Below are positions 1 through 7,262 of a stretch of DNA of 64,000 nt, in pieces; position 1 is the stretch's first letter, and each line of letters begins with the position of its first letter. Made by a program: the position numbers and the translations under genes. The notes beneath the pieces were generated by a model. That model did not search any database. It was not told the DNA's origin and was given only the letters and a program-made list of their open reading frames with translations. This DNA is from an uncultured Peptococcaceae bacterium (GTDB lineage: Bacteria > Bacillota > Peptococcia > Peptococcales > Peptococcaceae). The stretch spans positions 1-64,000 of the forward strand of contig URZX01000008.1 of the NCBI GenBank assembly GCA_900552455.1, in the 5' to 3' direction.

Positions 1-70
1 TAGTGTAGGCTCGATTTTTGTTATTTCGAGTATCTACTCTATGGGGAGCATATCAACTGTCGCAGTTTTC

Positions 71-451
71 TCAGTTTTTGCGCGCGAGATAGAAGATCGC
101 TACGCCGAGCACCATCGTGATGCAGTCAAACAGATTGAACGCATCCTGGCTGATCTGTGCGTAAACGAGAGAGATCAGCCCCACGATCGCAAAGATGAGC
201 CCCAGCACGCTCGCCATACCATTGTTGCCTTTGATGCAGGCAAAGCCGCAGATGATCGCGAGAATTGCAACCACAAAAGCGAGCACCATGACCAGCATTT
301 CGCCGCTCTCGTATCCAGGCATCAGGCCCTGGAGCATGCCAGCCATGACCAGCACACCCAGCAGCGCATAGATGATGCCATAAGCGATCATAATGTAACC
401 GTACATTTTCAACGAACTTTTGTTACTCAATGTTTTTTTCTCCTTATCCAT
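71..451 (-). CDS. Small four-helix membrane protein, function unknown
   Basis: The 126-residue product starts at the ATG at 451, where MDKEKK begins; the frame stays open for 11 more codons upstream but those have no ribosome site. After a lysine-rich cytoplasmic N-terminus there are four hydrophobic stretches at about residues 15-40, 50-75, 78-98 and 105-122, so it is very probably an integral membrane protein with both ends inside. No catalytic or binding motif is visible. It is flanked by intergenic DNA on both sides and is probably a single-gene unit. I do not recognise a family with confidence. Confidence 0.7.
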   Translation of the reverse strand: MDKEKKTLSNKSSLKMYGYIMIAYGIIYALLGVLVMAGMLQGLMPGYESGEMLVMVLAFVVAILAIICGFACIKGNNGMASVLGLIFAIVGLISLVYAQISQDAFNLFDCITMVLGVAIFYLARKN

Positions 452-602
452 TATACTTTCTGCAAAAATTACAGTAAGTATCATAACCCATCATTCGGAT
501 TTGCACAATACCCCTCCCCTATATATTCTCAACCACAGCAAGCATTTTATGAAAGTTCCTATTTCCCCAGATATAATTTGTGCTTTCTCACACGAAAAAG
601 CA

Positions 603-638
603 GAAAAAACGACGCGCAGCGCTGGCCTGTGCGTCGTT
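603..638 (-). terminator. Intrinsic terminator after the GNAT gene
   Basis: Arms AACGACGC (609-616) and GCGTCGTT (631-638) form a stem followed, reading on the minus strand, by a run of T (603-608). It lies directly after the acetyltransferase stop codon at 645. Confidence 0.75.
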
Positions 639-644
639 GGTATC

Positions 645-1172
645 TTATAAAATTTTCTCCAGAAACAGATGGCCGTCGTGGGACACGGCGCCGCCGACCT
701 TCATGGCGCCGCCGGCAACGATCTGGTAGCCCAGCTTTTCGTAGAGATGCACAGCCGGCTTGTTCTGGCTGCCAGTGTCCAGCCGCAATGCTGCGCAGCC
801 AGTTTCCCGCGCTGCATTTTCAACGTGGCGCATCAGCTGCGCGCCGATGCCGCGCCCGCTGGCGCTCGGCCGCACCATGAGCAGATGGATCACGCGCACA
901 GCCTCCGCAGGAAGCGCGCGCTGCCAGGCCACATTCGCATATTCCGGTGGCTGCTGACCGCTCGTGATGACGCTCGCGAGAATGCGTCCGTCTTCCTCGT
1001 AAACAGTGAGCCCATCATCCGCCAGCGCTTTTTCAGCGTCGCGCCGCGTTGGATAGACACCGCGCTTGAACACAGTGAACGCTTGCGCCGGATGCGTTTC
1101 CTCAAAAGCAAAATGTTCCTCGTAGGCGTCTGCAATCTGGTCCAGATCTGCCGCTGTCGCTTGCCGAATCAT
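645..1172 (-). CDS. GNAT family N-acetyltransferase
   Basis: This 175-residue protein is predicted to transfer an acetyl group from acetyl-CoA to an amine; the substrate cannot be read from sequence. It opens with MIRQATAADL, the usual beta-1 start of GNAT enzymes. The acetyl-CoA pyrophosphate loop is the R-G-x-G-A segment (SGRGIGAQLM, about residues 113-122), followed by the late-domain pattern N-x-x-A-x-x-x-Y-x-x-x-G-Y. I chose the ATG at 1172 because GGAGGTGG sits directly upstream; the longer reading frame has no ribosome site. It begins 11 bp after the DUF3795 gene ends, so the two are probably co-transcribed. Confidence 0.85.
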   Translation of the reverse strand: MIRQATAADLDQIADAYEEHFAFEETHPAQAFTVFKRGVYPTRRDAEKALADDGLTVYEEDGRILASVITSGQQPPEYANVAWQRALPAEAVRVIHLLMVRPSASGRGIGAQLMRHVENAARETGCAALRLDTGSQNKPAVHLYEKLGYQIVAGGAMKVGGAVSHDGHLFLEKIL

Positions 1173-1183
1173 AGCGCCACCTC

Positions 1184-1621
1184 CTAGAGAATCTTCGGCA
1201 CGATCTGCGGACCGCAGGATGTGCAGGTGCCGGTGTGGACAGAGACCACGCCACCGCATTTTTCACACGTCCACTCTGCGCGCTCTTCTTTTAGAAAAGC
1301 GTCCATGCCGCGTTCGCGCACCGCGCGAATGTTGCCGTATGGCGATTCCTTGCGCGGATAGTTGTTCATGTAGCGCGTCTCGCGTTCTTCGCAATCCTCA
1401 CAAGGGAAGTCCGGGCATTCGTCGCAGAAACGCCAGCCGTTTGTCAAAAGCTTTTCGCAGCGGATGATCTTGCATTTCGTGGCGCAGAACGGCGATTTTC
1501 CTTCCGTCGTCTCCGCCAGACATCCCGGGCAAGCGCCGGCAGGATCGTGCGCCTTCCAGCAAATGCTGCAATCCAGCCCGCAAGGGGCGATCATTTTTTC
1601 TGTGAACATATTGTTTTCCAT
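1184..1621 (-). CDS. DUF3795-type cysteine-rich zinc-binding protein
   Basis: The 145-residue protein is rich in paired cysteines: CGLDCSIC near residue 15, CPGC near 32, C-x-x-x-C-x-x-x-x-C near 50, CDECPDFPCEDC near 67 and CEKC/CTSC at the C-terminus. This spacing fits the DUF3795 family, thought to bind zinc but with no assigned reaction. The start at 1621 has GGAGGAATTCTC before it. It is the first gene of a two-gene unit with the downstream GNAT. The terminal CxxC...CxxC looks like a separate zinc ribbon. Family assignment is fairly secure; function is unknown. Confidence 0.75.
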   Translation of the reverse strand: MENNMFTEKMIAPCGLDCSICWKAHDPAGACPGCLAETTEGKSPFCATKCKIIRCEKLLTNGWRFCDECPDFPCEDCEERETRYMNNYPRKESPYGNIRAVRERGMDAFLKEERAEWTCEKCGGVVSVHTGTCTSCGPQIVPKIL

Positions 1622-1676
1622 GAGAATTCCTCCAATCTCTCTTGTACATGTATGAAACAAGTATAACACAGATTCG

Positions 1677-1708
1677 CTATAAAAAACAGCAGGCCCGAAG
1701 ACCTGCTG
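1677..1708 (-). terminator. Intrinsic terminator, copy 1 of an exact 32-bp duplicate
   Basis: The inverted repeat CAGCAGG/CCTGCTG (1687-1708) is followed on the minus strand by six T. It ends the hydrolase transcript. The same 32 bases recur exactly at 3164-3195. Confidence 0.85.
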
Positions 1709-1724
1709 CAGATCGTATGCGTTC

Positions 1725-2450
1725 TCATTCTGTCAGAAGCCGGCAAAATGCTTCCGGCTCTTTTAGCGGATAGGCGCAGTGATCGTATCCTTCCAGGATC
1801 ATCTGCCGAAACGGAACGCCCGCGTCTCTCAAACAATCCAGCCCACGTCGAAATGGATCTTCACTCCCGTACAACATCAGCAGATCATCCGTCGCAGCAA
1901 GCACGTCCGCCTGCAACTGAACGCCTCCCAGGGCATCGCGCACGATACGTTTCACCGTCGGCAAACGGTAATGCGCCAGCACCTCTTTCATCGAGCTGCC
2001 CACTTCCGGATAACGCTCGTCGATCATCTGCAGTTTTTCCGGCGCTCGTTGCGCACGCCGCACAAGGAGCATTGTCATGTTGAAATTGATCAGCCGAGTA
2101 AATATACCAAACCGTGCGAACGGCGCGCCATCAAACACGATCCTGCGAATCTTCAGCCTCGGCATCTGTAAGAGTTCCCAGCCAACAACGCAGCCCAACG
2201 ATTCTGCGCACAGCGCATGAAGCGCTGAAATGCCATTCGCAGTCAGCGCTTGATACAGCGCCTGCGCTTCTGCACGCGCACCCCGATAATCGTCAGATGA
2301 GGTGATGTCGTGACCACCCAGCGTCGGCAGTATCAGACAATAATTTTCGAGATACTGAAAAAGCGGCGCAAAGCAACGGCTGTCTGCGACGCTCGGATGG
2401 ATGAGCAAAATTTTCGGGCGTCGGCGATCGCCTAAAAATTCCAGCTTCAT
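1725..2450 (-). CDS. Alpha/beta hydrolase fold protein
   Basis: The 241-residue product has the alpha/beta hydrolase layout: strand LLIHPSVADSRCFAPL with the oxyanion-hole region near residue 18, a nucleophile elbow at about residues 81-88 (CAESLGC), and late motifs MLYGSEDPF and EGYDHCAYP that supply the expected acid and histidine. The elbow reads A-E-S-L-G rather than G-x-S-x-G, so the first glycine is replaced. Its start codon overlaps the stop of the upstream GNAT gene (ATGA at 2447-2450), indicating translational coupling. The substrate is unknown; esterase or lipase-like activity is plausible. Confidence 0.75.
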   Translation of the reverse strand: MKLEFLGDRRRPKILLIHPSVADSRCFAPLFQYLENYCLILPTLGGHDITSSDDYRGARAEAQALYQALTANGISALHALCAESLGCVVGWELLQMPRLKIRRIVFDGAPFARFGIFTRLINFNMTMLLVRRAQRAPEKLQMIDERYPEVGSSMKEVLAHYRLPTVKRIVRDALGGVQLQADVLAATDDLLMLYGSEDPFRRGLDCLRDAGVPFRQMILEGYDHCAYPLKEPEAFCRLLTE

Positions 2451-3085
2451 AACGCTCCTCCTTTGATCACATACGCATAGACAAACGAACGCTCACCTGA
2501 GCCATCGCTGAACGGTTTCTCAGCAATCTTCACAAACCCACGCTTCTCGTAAAACTCCCACGATGCCAGCGAGTTCGTCCAGAGGCATATCGTCACCGCA
2601 CGATCATGCGCTGCCCGCTGCAAAAAAGTTTTCACCAGTGCCGTACCCAATCCCTGACGATAATCCACTCGGCTCGTAAGCGCGACCAACTCAAGATCGC
2701 AGGCGCCAAACGTTTTTGCGTCGCGCTCGCGCAGCTGTTTATAAAATGCATCGAACTGCTTCTGAAACGCCGGCGAAAGATGATACAGCTTCAGGTAGAA
2801 TTTCACAAACATCGCGCACCATTTGCCAAAATGTTTCTGTGTTTCGTAACGGCTCGCCAGAACACTGCTGAATTTTTTGTCATACTTTCCGCAGATGAAG
2901 CCCACAACCTCGTGGTCTTCCGTCTCCGCCACATAAGTGAAATTGCATTTCTCAATGAGCACCTGCGCATAGTCCACAAGCATCGCGCGATCATGGTCGT
3001 CGATCGGACAAGAGAAAAATCCTTCATATAAACAGTCGCCACAAGCTGCTGCATCCTCCGCTCGATAAGGTCGAATGGTAACCAT
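2447..3085 (-). CDS. GNAT family N-acetyltransferase
   Basis: This 212-residue protein begins MVTIRPYRAEDAAAC, the normal GNAT opening, and has the acetyl-CoA loop at about residues 141-150 (RQGLGTALVK) followed by ICLWTNSLASWEFYEKRGF, which matches the conserved end of the fold. The middle section (residues 70-125) is longer than usual and rich in Lys, Phe and Tyr. It is the first gene of a two-gene operon with the hydrolase. It is unrelated in detail to the GNAT at 645-1172. The substrate is unknown. Confidence 0.82.
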   Translation of the reverse strand: MVTIRPYRAEDAAACGDCLYEGFFSCPIDDHDRAMLVDYAQVLIEKCNFTYVAETEDHEVVGFICGKYDKKFSSVLASRYETQKHFGKWCAMFVKFYLKLYHLSPAFQKQFDAFYKQLRERDAKTFGACDLELVALTSRVDYRQGLGTALVKTFLQRAAHDRAVTICLWTNSLASWEFYEKRGFVKIAEKPFSDGSGERSFVYAYVIKGGAL

Positions 3086-3163
3086 GGTTAATTCCTCCGT
3101 TCATCATTAGCTTTCGCTAACTAAATATTACCATGTACCCTCTTTCTCTGCAAGATAAAGCAA

Positions 3164-3195
3164 CTATAAAAAACAGCAGGCCCGAAGACCTGCTG
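3164..3195 (-). terminator. Intrinsic terminator, copy 2 of an exact 32-bp duplicate
   Basis: Identical over 32 bases to 1677-1708: stem CAGCAGG/CCTGCTG and six T on the minus strand. It lies directly after the SMR pump stop codon at 3208. Confidence 0.85.
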
Positions 3196-3207
3196 AAAAG
3201 ATTCGGT

Positions 3208-3531
3208 TCACTGCGCGGTGCCGAACAGATTCAAGAGCACACAGCCGACGACGATGAGCGCGATGGCAATCATCCCGACGAGGCTCAGCCGCTGGCCAAA
3301 GAGCACAGCGGAAATGATCGCTGTGACGACGAGACCGACGCCGCTCCAGGTGGCGTACGCCACGCCGAGATTGAGATGGACGAGCGCTTTGGAAAAAATG
3401 AAGAAGCAGAAAAAATACAGAACCATGCAGAGCACCGACGGTCCCAGCTTGGTAAATCCCTCTGACATTTTTAAGAATGTGGTGCCGCAAAGTTCCAGCA
3501 CGATCGCGGCAGCAAGTTGAATATATGGCAT
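3208..3531 (-). CDS. EmrE-like small multidrug resistance (SMR) transporter
   Basis: This 107-residue, four-helix protein should export cationic compounds in exchange for protons as a dimer in the cytoplasmic membrane. Glu13 in the first helix corresponds to the essential Glu14 of EmrE. The segment GTTFLKMSEGFTKLGPS and the third-helix AYATWSGVG are close to EmrE, so it fits the quaternary-cation group better than the guanidinium (Gdx/SugE) group. The ATG at 3531 has AAGGAGG before it; the frame is open further upstream but that region is leader. A promoter and a 19-codon ORF lie upstream. Confidence 0.9.
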   Translation of the reverse strand: MPYIQLAAAIVLELCGTTFLKMSEGFTKLGPSVLCMVLYFFCFFIFSKALVHLNLGVAYATWSGVGLVVTAIISAVLFGQRLSLVGMIAIALIVVGCVLLNLFGTAQ

Positions 3532-3623
3532 GATTTCCTCCTTAGTGATAAACGAACCAGCAAGCGACCAGTCCCCCAGGGGATCTTCTCTGCCAGCAGA
3601 GCTGGCATTCAACTTACCGCCGC

Positions 3624-3683
3624 TCACTCATATTCCACCCACAGCCCATGCCAGTAGCCTGTCAAAAGCTCATGCCGCGTCAT
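3624..3683 (-). CDS. Possible 19-codon leader ORF upstream of the SMR gene
   Basis: An ATG at 3683 is preceded by AAAGGAAG at good spacing and opens a 19-residue ORF (begins MTRHELLTG, ends WVEYE) that stops at 3624, before the SMR gene. It lies just inside the transcript predicted from the promoter at 3705-3733. Two hairpin-forming segments (TGCCAGC/GCTGGCA and CCCC/GGGG) lie between it and the SMR start. It could be a regulatory leader peptide or a chance ORF. No known riboswitch is recognisable in the remaining leader. Confidence 0.35.
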   Translation of the reverse strand: MTRHELLTGYWHGLWVEYE

Positions 3684-3704
3684 TGTCTGTGACTTCCTTT
3701 CATT

Positions 3705-3733
3705 ATAATATCTGAATGATTTTACCATCTCAA
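3705..3733 (-). promoter_or_regulatory. Promoter for the SMR transcript
   Basis: Minus strand TTGAGA (3728-3733), 17-bp spacer, TATTAT (3705-3710), sigma-A type. Confidence 0.5.
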
Positions 3734-3751
3734 GCGCAAACAAATCAAGCG

Positions 3752-3785
3752 AAAAACGACAGCCCATCTCAAAAACGGGCTGCCG
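3752..3785 (-). terminator. Intrinsic terminator of the GntR/ABC operon
   Basis: The imperfect stem GCAGCCC/GGGCTGT is followed on the minus strand by five T. It lies directly after the small 57-residue gene and before the SMR promoter. Confidence 0.7.
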
Positions 3786-3791
3786 TATGAT

Positions 3792-3965
3792 TTATTTTCT
3801 GCCGCCGTCGAATGGTGCGAGGTCGTCTTCGCTGTACCAATCCTGCTGATTGGCGCTGAAGCGCACGAGGATTGTCTGGCGGGTTTCGTCGAAATGGACG
3901 ACGGTGCCGACCAACGGCAGCGTGCCATAGGTCGCGCACACCTGGTCGCCGATCTTGTAGCGCAT
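3792..3965 (-). CDS. 57-residue small protein at the end of a GntR/ABC operon
   Basis: The ATG at 3965 has a strong AAGGAGG 8 bases upstream and opens a 57-codon frame (MRYKIGDQV... to ...DGGRK) ending in TAA at 3792. It is only 12 bp after the permease gene and just ahead of the operon terminator, so it is well placed to be translated. The sequence (IGDQVCATYG, VGTVVHFDE, LVRFSANQQDWY) has the alternating pattern of a small beta-barrel of SH3-like type. No membrane segment is present. Function is unknown; context suggests a soluble accessory to the transporter or its regulation. Confidence 0.72.
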   Translation of the reverse strand: MRYKIGDQVCATYGTLPLVGTVVHFDETRQTILVRFSANQQDWYSEDDLAPFDGGRK

Positions 3966-3977
3966 GGTAGTTCCTCC

Positions 3978-4592
3978 TTACTGAATGTCCCGCGCAGCGA
4001 TGAGCTTGCGGCTGACGAGCCAGCTTATCGCGAAAACCGCCACGCTCAGAGCGAGCACAATGTTGCAGGTAAGGATCACATCCTCCGTGAGACGGGACAC
4101 AGCCACAAAGATGCCAGTGAGCAATGGATAGGCGACAATGAGAGTGATCATCGCTTTTTCATCGCTGAGCAGGAAATTTCCCGGGATCATGATGCCGCCG
4201 GAGAAAAACGCCATGGCTGCTGCGCTTGAGAGATAGATCCGAATCATATCATTCGCTGGCATGAGATCGGGTTTGACAGCGCAGATGATGAGACTGATCG
4301 CCACGCCGACGACGAACCCCAGCACGCTGAAAAGCAGATAGAGCAGATATTTGCTGTCGACGGTCGTTTCTTTGGAGACCGGCAGCGTCGCTGCAAGCTT
4401 GCGCCAGCCGTAGCTTTTGTCCATGGTGATGGTCGACGCGCTCATTATGCCAAACATCACTGCGCCGATGATCACCATGATCCATGGATCAACGACGATC
4501 GACATGCCCACGCCGATGACGGCGTACGTCACCAAAATAAGCACGAGCGCGGCGCGTACGAGGTAAAAATCTTTTAAAAGCAAGCCCTTCAT
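3978..4592 (-). CDS. ABC-2 type transporter permease
   Basis: This 204-residue membrane protein has about six hydrophobic segments and the opening MKGLLLKDFYLVR, typical of the ABC2_membrane_5-like permeases that pair with YtrB/BcrA-type ATPases. The motif MDKSYGWRKLAATLPVS after helix 2 is the conserved cytoplasmic coupling segment of this group. It starts right after the ATPase stop codon (4594) with a 2-base overlap of the junction, so the two subunits are made together. The exported substrate is probably a cell-envelope-active compound, by analogy with GntR-controlled Ytr/Bcr systems. Confidence 0.85.
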   Translation of the reverse strand: MKGLLLKDFYLVRAALVLILVTYAVIGVGMSIVVDPWIMVIIGAVMFGIMSASTITMDKSYGWRKLAATLPVSKETTVDSKYLLYLLFSVLGFVVGVAISLIICAVKPDLMPANDMIRIYLSSAAAMAFFSGGIMIPGNFLLSDEKAMITLIVAYPLLTGIFVAVSRLTEDVILTCNIVLALSVAVFAISWLVSRKLIAARDIQ

Positions 4593-4593
4593 G

Positions 4594-5445
4594 TTATTTC
4601 TCTCCTTTCACGAACATCAGCATGATCTCGTCAATCGTCGCCGGCGTGATCATGGCTTTCGGATATTTGCGCTCAGCAGCAGCGCGATCGGCGACGAGCA
4701 CCTGCCATTCATAATCCATGCGGCGGAAGCGGACGATGTCGTCCTTGTCCAGGGCGTCAAACTGCGCGGCGCCGCACTGCAGGATGCCGTAATTTTCCAC
4801 GAGCTCGTCCTTCGGCATGGCGAAAGCAATTTTACCTTCATGGAGAAAGACGATGTAGTCGGCGATCTTCTCGAGATCGCTCGTGATGTGGCTGGAAACG
4901 AGCACGCTGTGATCCTCTTCCTGCACAAAATCGAGCAGCATATCGAGAATGTCATCGCGCACCACAGGATCCAACCCGCTCGTTGCTTCGTCGAGGACGA
5001 GAAGCTTTGGTCGATGGGCCATCGCCGCTGTGATCGCAAATTTCATTTTCATACCTTTGGAAAATTTTTTCAGCGCCTTGTCCTTCGGCAGGTCGAAACG
5101 CTCCAGCAATTTTTCATAGAGCGCAGCGTCCCAGCTTTCGTACACATTCGCGAGAATGCGGCCGATGGTGCGCGGCGCCATCACGTCCGGATAGCCGGAG
5201 CCGTCGAAGACGACGCCGACTTGTTCCTTTGTGGCGTTGTCGAGAATGTCACTGCCGAGAATATTGATCGTGCCGCTCTCCTTGCTGATGAGACCGAGCG
5301 TGGCGTTGAGGATCGTTGATTTGCCGGCGCCGTTTTCGCCGATGAGCCCGACGATTGCGCCCTGCGGCACAGAAAAGGAAACGTGGTCCAGCGTGAAGCC
5401 TGGATAGGTCTTACTCACGTCAGAAATGGTCAGTGCGTTCATCAT
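4594..5445 (-). CDS. ABC transporter ATP-binding protein
   Basis: The 283-residue ATPase shows Walker A GENGAGKST (about residues 37-45), signature FSKGMKMK near 128 and Walker B LLVLDEATSGLD near 150, followed by the switch histidine in SSHITSD. The degenerate signature (SKGM) is normal for BcrA/YtrB-type exporters. A C-terminal extension of about 70 residues follows the nucleotide domain. It sits between the GntR regulator (3 bp upstream) and the permease. It should energise the partner permease at the inner face of the membrane. Confidence 0.92.
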   Translation of the reverse strand: MMNALTISDVSKTYPGFTLDHVSFSVPQGAIVGLIGENGAGKSTILNATLGLISKESGTINILGSDILDNATKEQVGVVFDGSGYPDVMAPRTIGRILANVYESWDAALYEKLLERFDLPKDKALKKFSKGMKMKFAITAAMAHRPKLLVLDEATSGLDPVVRDDILDMLLDFVQEEDHSVLVSSHITSDLEKIADYIVFLHEGKIAFAMPKDELVENYGILQCGAAQFDALDKDDIVRFRRMDYEWQVLVADRAAAERKYPKAMITPATIDEIMLMFVKGEK

Positions 5446-5448
5446 AAT

Positions 5449-5823
5449 TTATTCCTCCTCATAGAGCAATGTCAGGAGGCTCGTGAGATGTTCCAGATCG
5501 ATGCCGCTTTCGCGAGCGATCTCGATGGCCTCCGTGAAATGTTCTTCGATGCGTTTCTGCTGTTCTTCGAGATAAAAATCCTGGTTCTGCGCCGACACGT
5601 AGCAGCCTTTGCCTGCTGTCGTCTCGATAAATCCTTCCTGCGACAGCTGATCGTAGGCTTTCTGCACCGTCAGCACGCTGATGTGCAGCGATTTCGCCAG
5701 ACTGCGGATGGACGGCAGCGCTTCGCCGGACTGGAGCTCGCCACTCATGATCTGTGCTTTGATCTGGGTGACGATCTGTTCATAAAGCGGCCGGCTCGCT
5801 TTGTTGCTGACAGATATCTGCAT
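5449..5823 (-). CDS. GntR-family regulator, YtrA subfamily
   Basis: The 124-residue protein has an N-terminal winged helix (RPLYEQIVTQIKAQIMSGEL, then PSIRSLAKSLHIS and TVQKAYDQLSQEGFIET) and only a short helical C-terminus of about 45 residues, the layout of YtrA-type GntR proteins that lack a large ligand domain. It is the first gene of the ABC operon, and the promoter just upstream carries an inverted repeat over its -10 region, so autorepression is likely. Cell-wall-active compounds usually relieve such repressors; the inducer here is unknown. Confidence 0.9.
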   Translation of the reverse strand: MQISVSNKASRPLYEQIVTQIKAQIMSGELQSGEALPSIRSLAKSLHISVLTVQKAYDQLSQEGFIETTAGKGCYVSAQNQDFYLEEQQKRIEEHFTEAIEIARESGIDLEHLTSLLTLLYEEE

Positions 5824-5852
5824 AGATTCACCGCCTTGTACTGTATTGCTTT

Positions 5853-5890
5853 TATATATACAGTATATGTCGGTGTGATACGGTTGTCAA
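5853..5890 (-). promoter_or_regulatory. Promoter with overlapping operator of the GntR/ABC operon
   Basis: Minus strand TTGACA (5885-5890), exactly 17 bp, TATACT (5862-5867). The -10 lies inside ATATACTGTATATAT, an inverted repeat that is a good candidate site for the YtrA-like repressor encoded 30 bp downstream. Confidence 0.75.
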
Positions 5891-6018
5891 GAATAAAATG
5901 AAGCCAGCCATAAAATTTTTCGCATGGTCCGCGCAGAGAGAACACTTGCAGGAATCTGTCCACCAGATTATCATGGAGTGGTGCGCGCGTCGCACGATCA
6001 CAAAAAAGGGGACCAACC

Positions 6019-7212
6019 ATGAACAAGATCGACCATAAAAATCTGCTCCTTCTGGGCATCACGTTGTTTTCCATGTTTTTCGGCGCGGGAAATCTCATCT
6101 TCCCGCCGTTTCTCGGCTTTGAGGCCGGCACAAAGACGCTCGCGGCGTTCATCGGCTTCGTCATCACCGCCGTTGTTTTTCCAGTGCTTGGCGTCGTCGC
6201 CGCGGCACGCGTCGGCGGCATCGACAAGCTCTGTGAAAAGATCCATCCGCTTTTCGGCCGCATTTTCACGCTGATCATCTACATCTGCATCGGGCCGCTC
6301 CTGGCGATCCCGCGCACAGCGGGCACGAGCTACGCCATGTTCGGCTTCGTCACTGAGCGCGCTGGCGACGGTTCGATCTTCGGGCTTTCGGTGCAGCTCG
6401 TGCTCTCCATCGGATTTTCCGCGCTCTTTTTTCTCGCCGCCGGGCTTTTGGCGCGCAATCCGGAAAAGCTCAAGGACGTGCTCGGCAAGCGCATGACGCC
6501 GGTGCTGCTCTTTCTCATCGCTGCCATGTTTGTCGCCAGTCTCCTCCATCCTGAGCTCACCAGCGGCGCACCAACAGAACGCTACGCTACCGGCGCGCTG
6601 GCGGCAGGATTTGTCGACGGCTACCAGACGATGGACACCCTCGCCGCCATGGTCTTCGGCATCGTCATCGCCCTCAACATCCGCGCCCTCGGCGTCACGG
6701 ACAACAAGCTCGTCGCCACCACCACCATCCGCGCCGGCTTCATCGCCGGCACCGTGCTCGCGCTCATCTACGGCATCCTCGCCTTCATGGGCGCCGACAG
6801 CCGCTCTGCGGTGGACACCGCCGGCAACGGCACGGACATCCTCAGCGCCCTCTGCGGAGTTTTCTTCGGACGACTGGGACCGATCGTGCTCGCTGCGATC
6901 TTTTTCCTCGCCTGCTTCAACGTGTGCGTCGGCCTCCTCGCCAGCTGCGCCGAATATTTCTCGGAGAATTTCCGCGCCCTCAGCTTTGACCGCTGGCTGA
7001 TCGTCTTCACCGTCTGGAGTTTTCTCATCTCCATCATCGGCCTCGACGCCATCATCAGCTTTTCGTCGCCGATCCTCAGCCTCATCTATCCCGTCGCCCT
7101 CGTGATCATCGCCCTCAACCTCATCCCGCTGCGCTTCGTGCAAACGAAAATTTTCTTCCGCGCCGCCGTCGTCCTCGCGTTTGGCTACAGCCTCTGGAGT
7201 TTGCTCGCATAA
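6019..7212 (+). CDS. brnQ: Branched-chain amino acid permease, BrnQ/LIVCS family
   Basis: This 397-residue protein has about 12 hydrophobic segments and begins with the family signature: GITLFSMFFGAGNLIFPP near residues 13-30. It should import leucine, isoleucine and valine with a cation. The usual length is about 430-450, so this copy is slightly short, mainly at the C-terminus, but complete in frame. The start at 6019 has AAGGGGA upstream. It is a single-gene unit ending at a bidirectional terminator. An ilvE aminotransferase gene 21 kb away is metabolically related but not linked. Confidence 0.92.
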   Translation: MNKIDHKNLLLLGITLFSMFFGAGNLIFPPFLGFEAGTKTLAAFIGFVITAVVFPVLGVVAAARVGGIDKLCEKIHPLFGRIFTLIIYICIGPLLAIPRTAGTSYAMFGFVTERAGDGSIFGLSVQLVLSIGFSALFFLAAGLLARNPEKLKDVLGKRMTPVLLFLIAAMFVASLLHPELTSGAPTERYATGALAAGFVDGYQTMDTLAAMVFGIVIALNIRALGVTDNKLVATTTIRAGFIAGTVLALIYGILAFMGADSRSAVDTAGNGTDILSALCGVFFGRLGPIVLAAIFFLACFNVCVGLLASCAEYFSENFRALSFDRWLIVFTVWSFLISIIGLDAIISFSSPILSLIYPVALVIIALNLIPLRFVQTKIFFRAAVVLAFGYSLWSLLA

Positions 7213-7256
7213 AAAACAGGACCAGAGCGATCCTTTCTCAGATCGTTCTGGTCCTT
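7211..7256. terminator. Bidirectional terminator between brnQ and the FMN reductase gene
   Basis: A 15-bp stem with few mismatches (7218-7232 with 7241-7256) has T on the plus side and six A on the left, giving a T run on the minus strand. It serves two convergent genes. Confidence 0.85.
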
Positions 7257-7262
7257 TGCATC

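Noticed and set aside
1677..3195. Terminal repeats of an insertion sequence
   Set aside because: The 32-bp copies are direct, not inverted, function as terminators, and no transposase lies between them.
3532..3704. Guanidine riboswitch upstream of the SMR gene
   Set aside because: None of the ykkC or mini-ykkC conserved blocks is present, and the protein resembles EmrE rather than the guanidinium exporters.
3722..3928. 68-codon minus-strand ORF
   Set aside because: It runs through a terminator and overlaps the better-supported 57-codon gene in another frame with a real ribosome site.
5891..6018. T-box-like segment before brnQ (GGAGTGGTGCGCGCG at about 5973)
   Set aside because: Only a loose match to the T-box core, no terminator/antiterminator pair with a T tract, and the leader is too short for stem I with a specifier loop.
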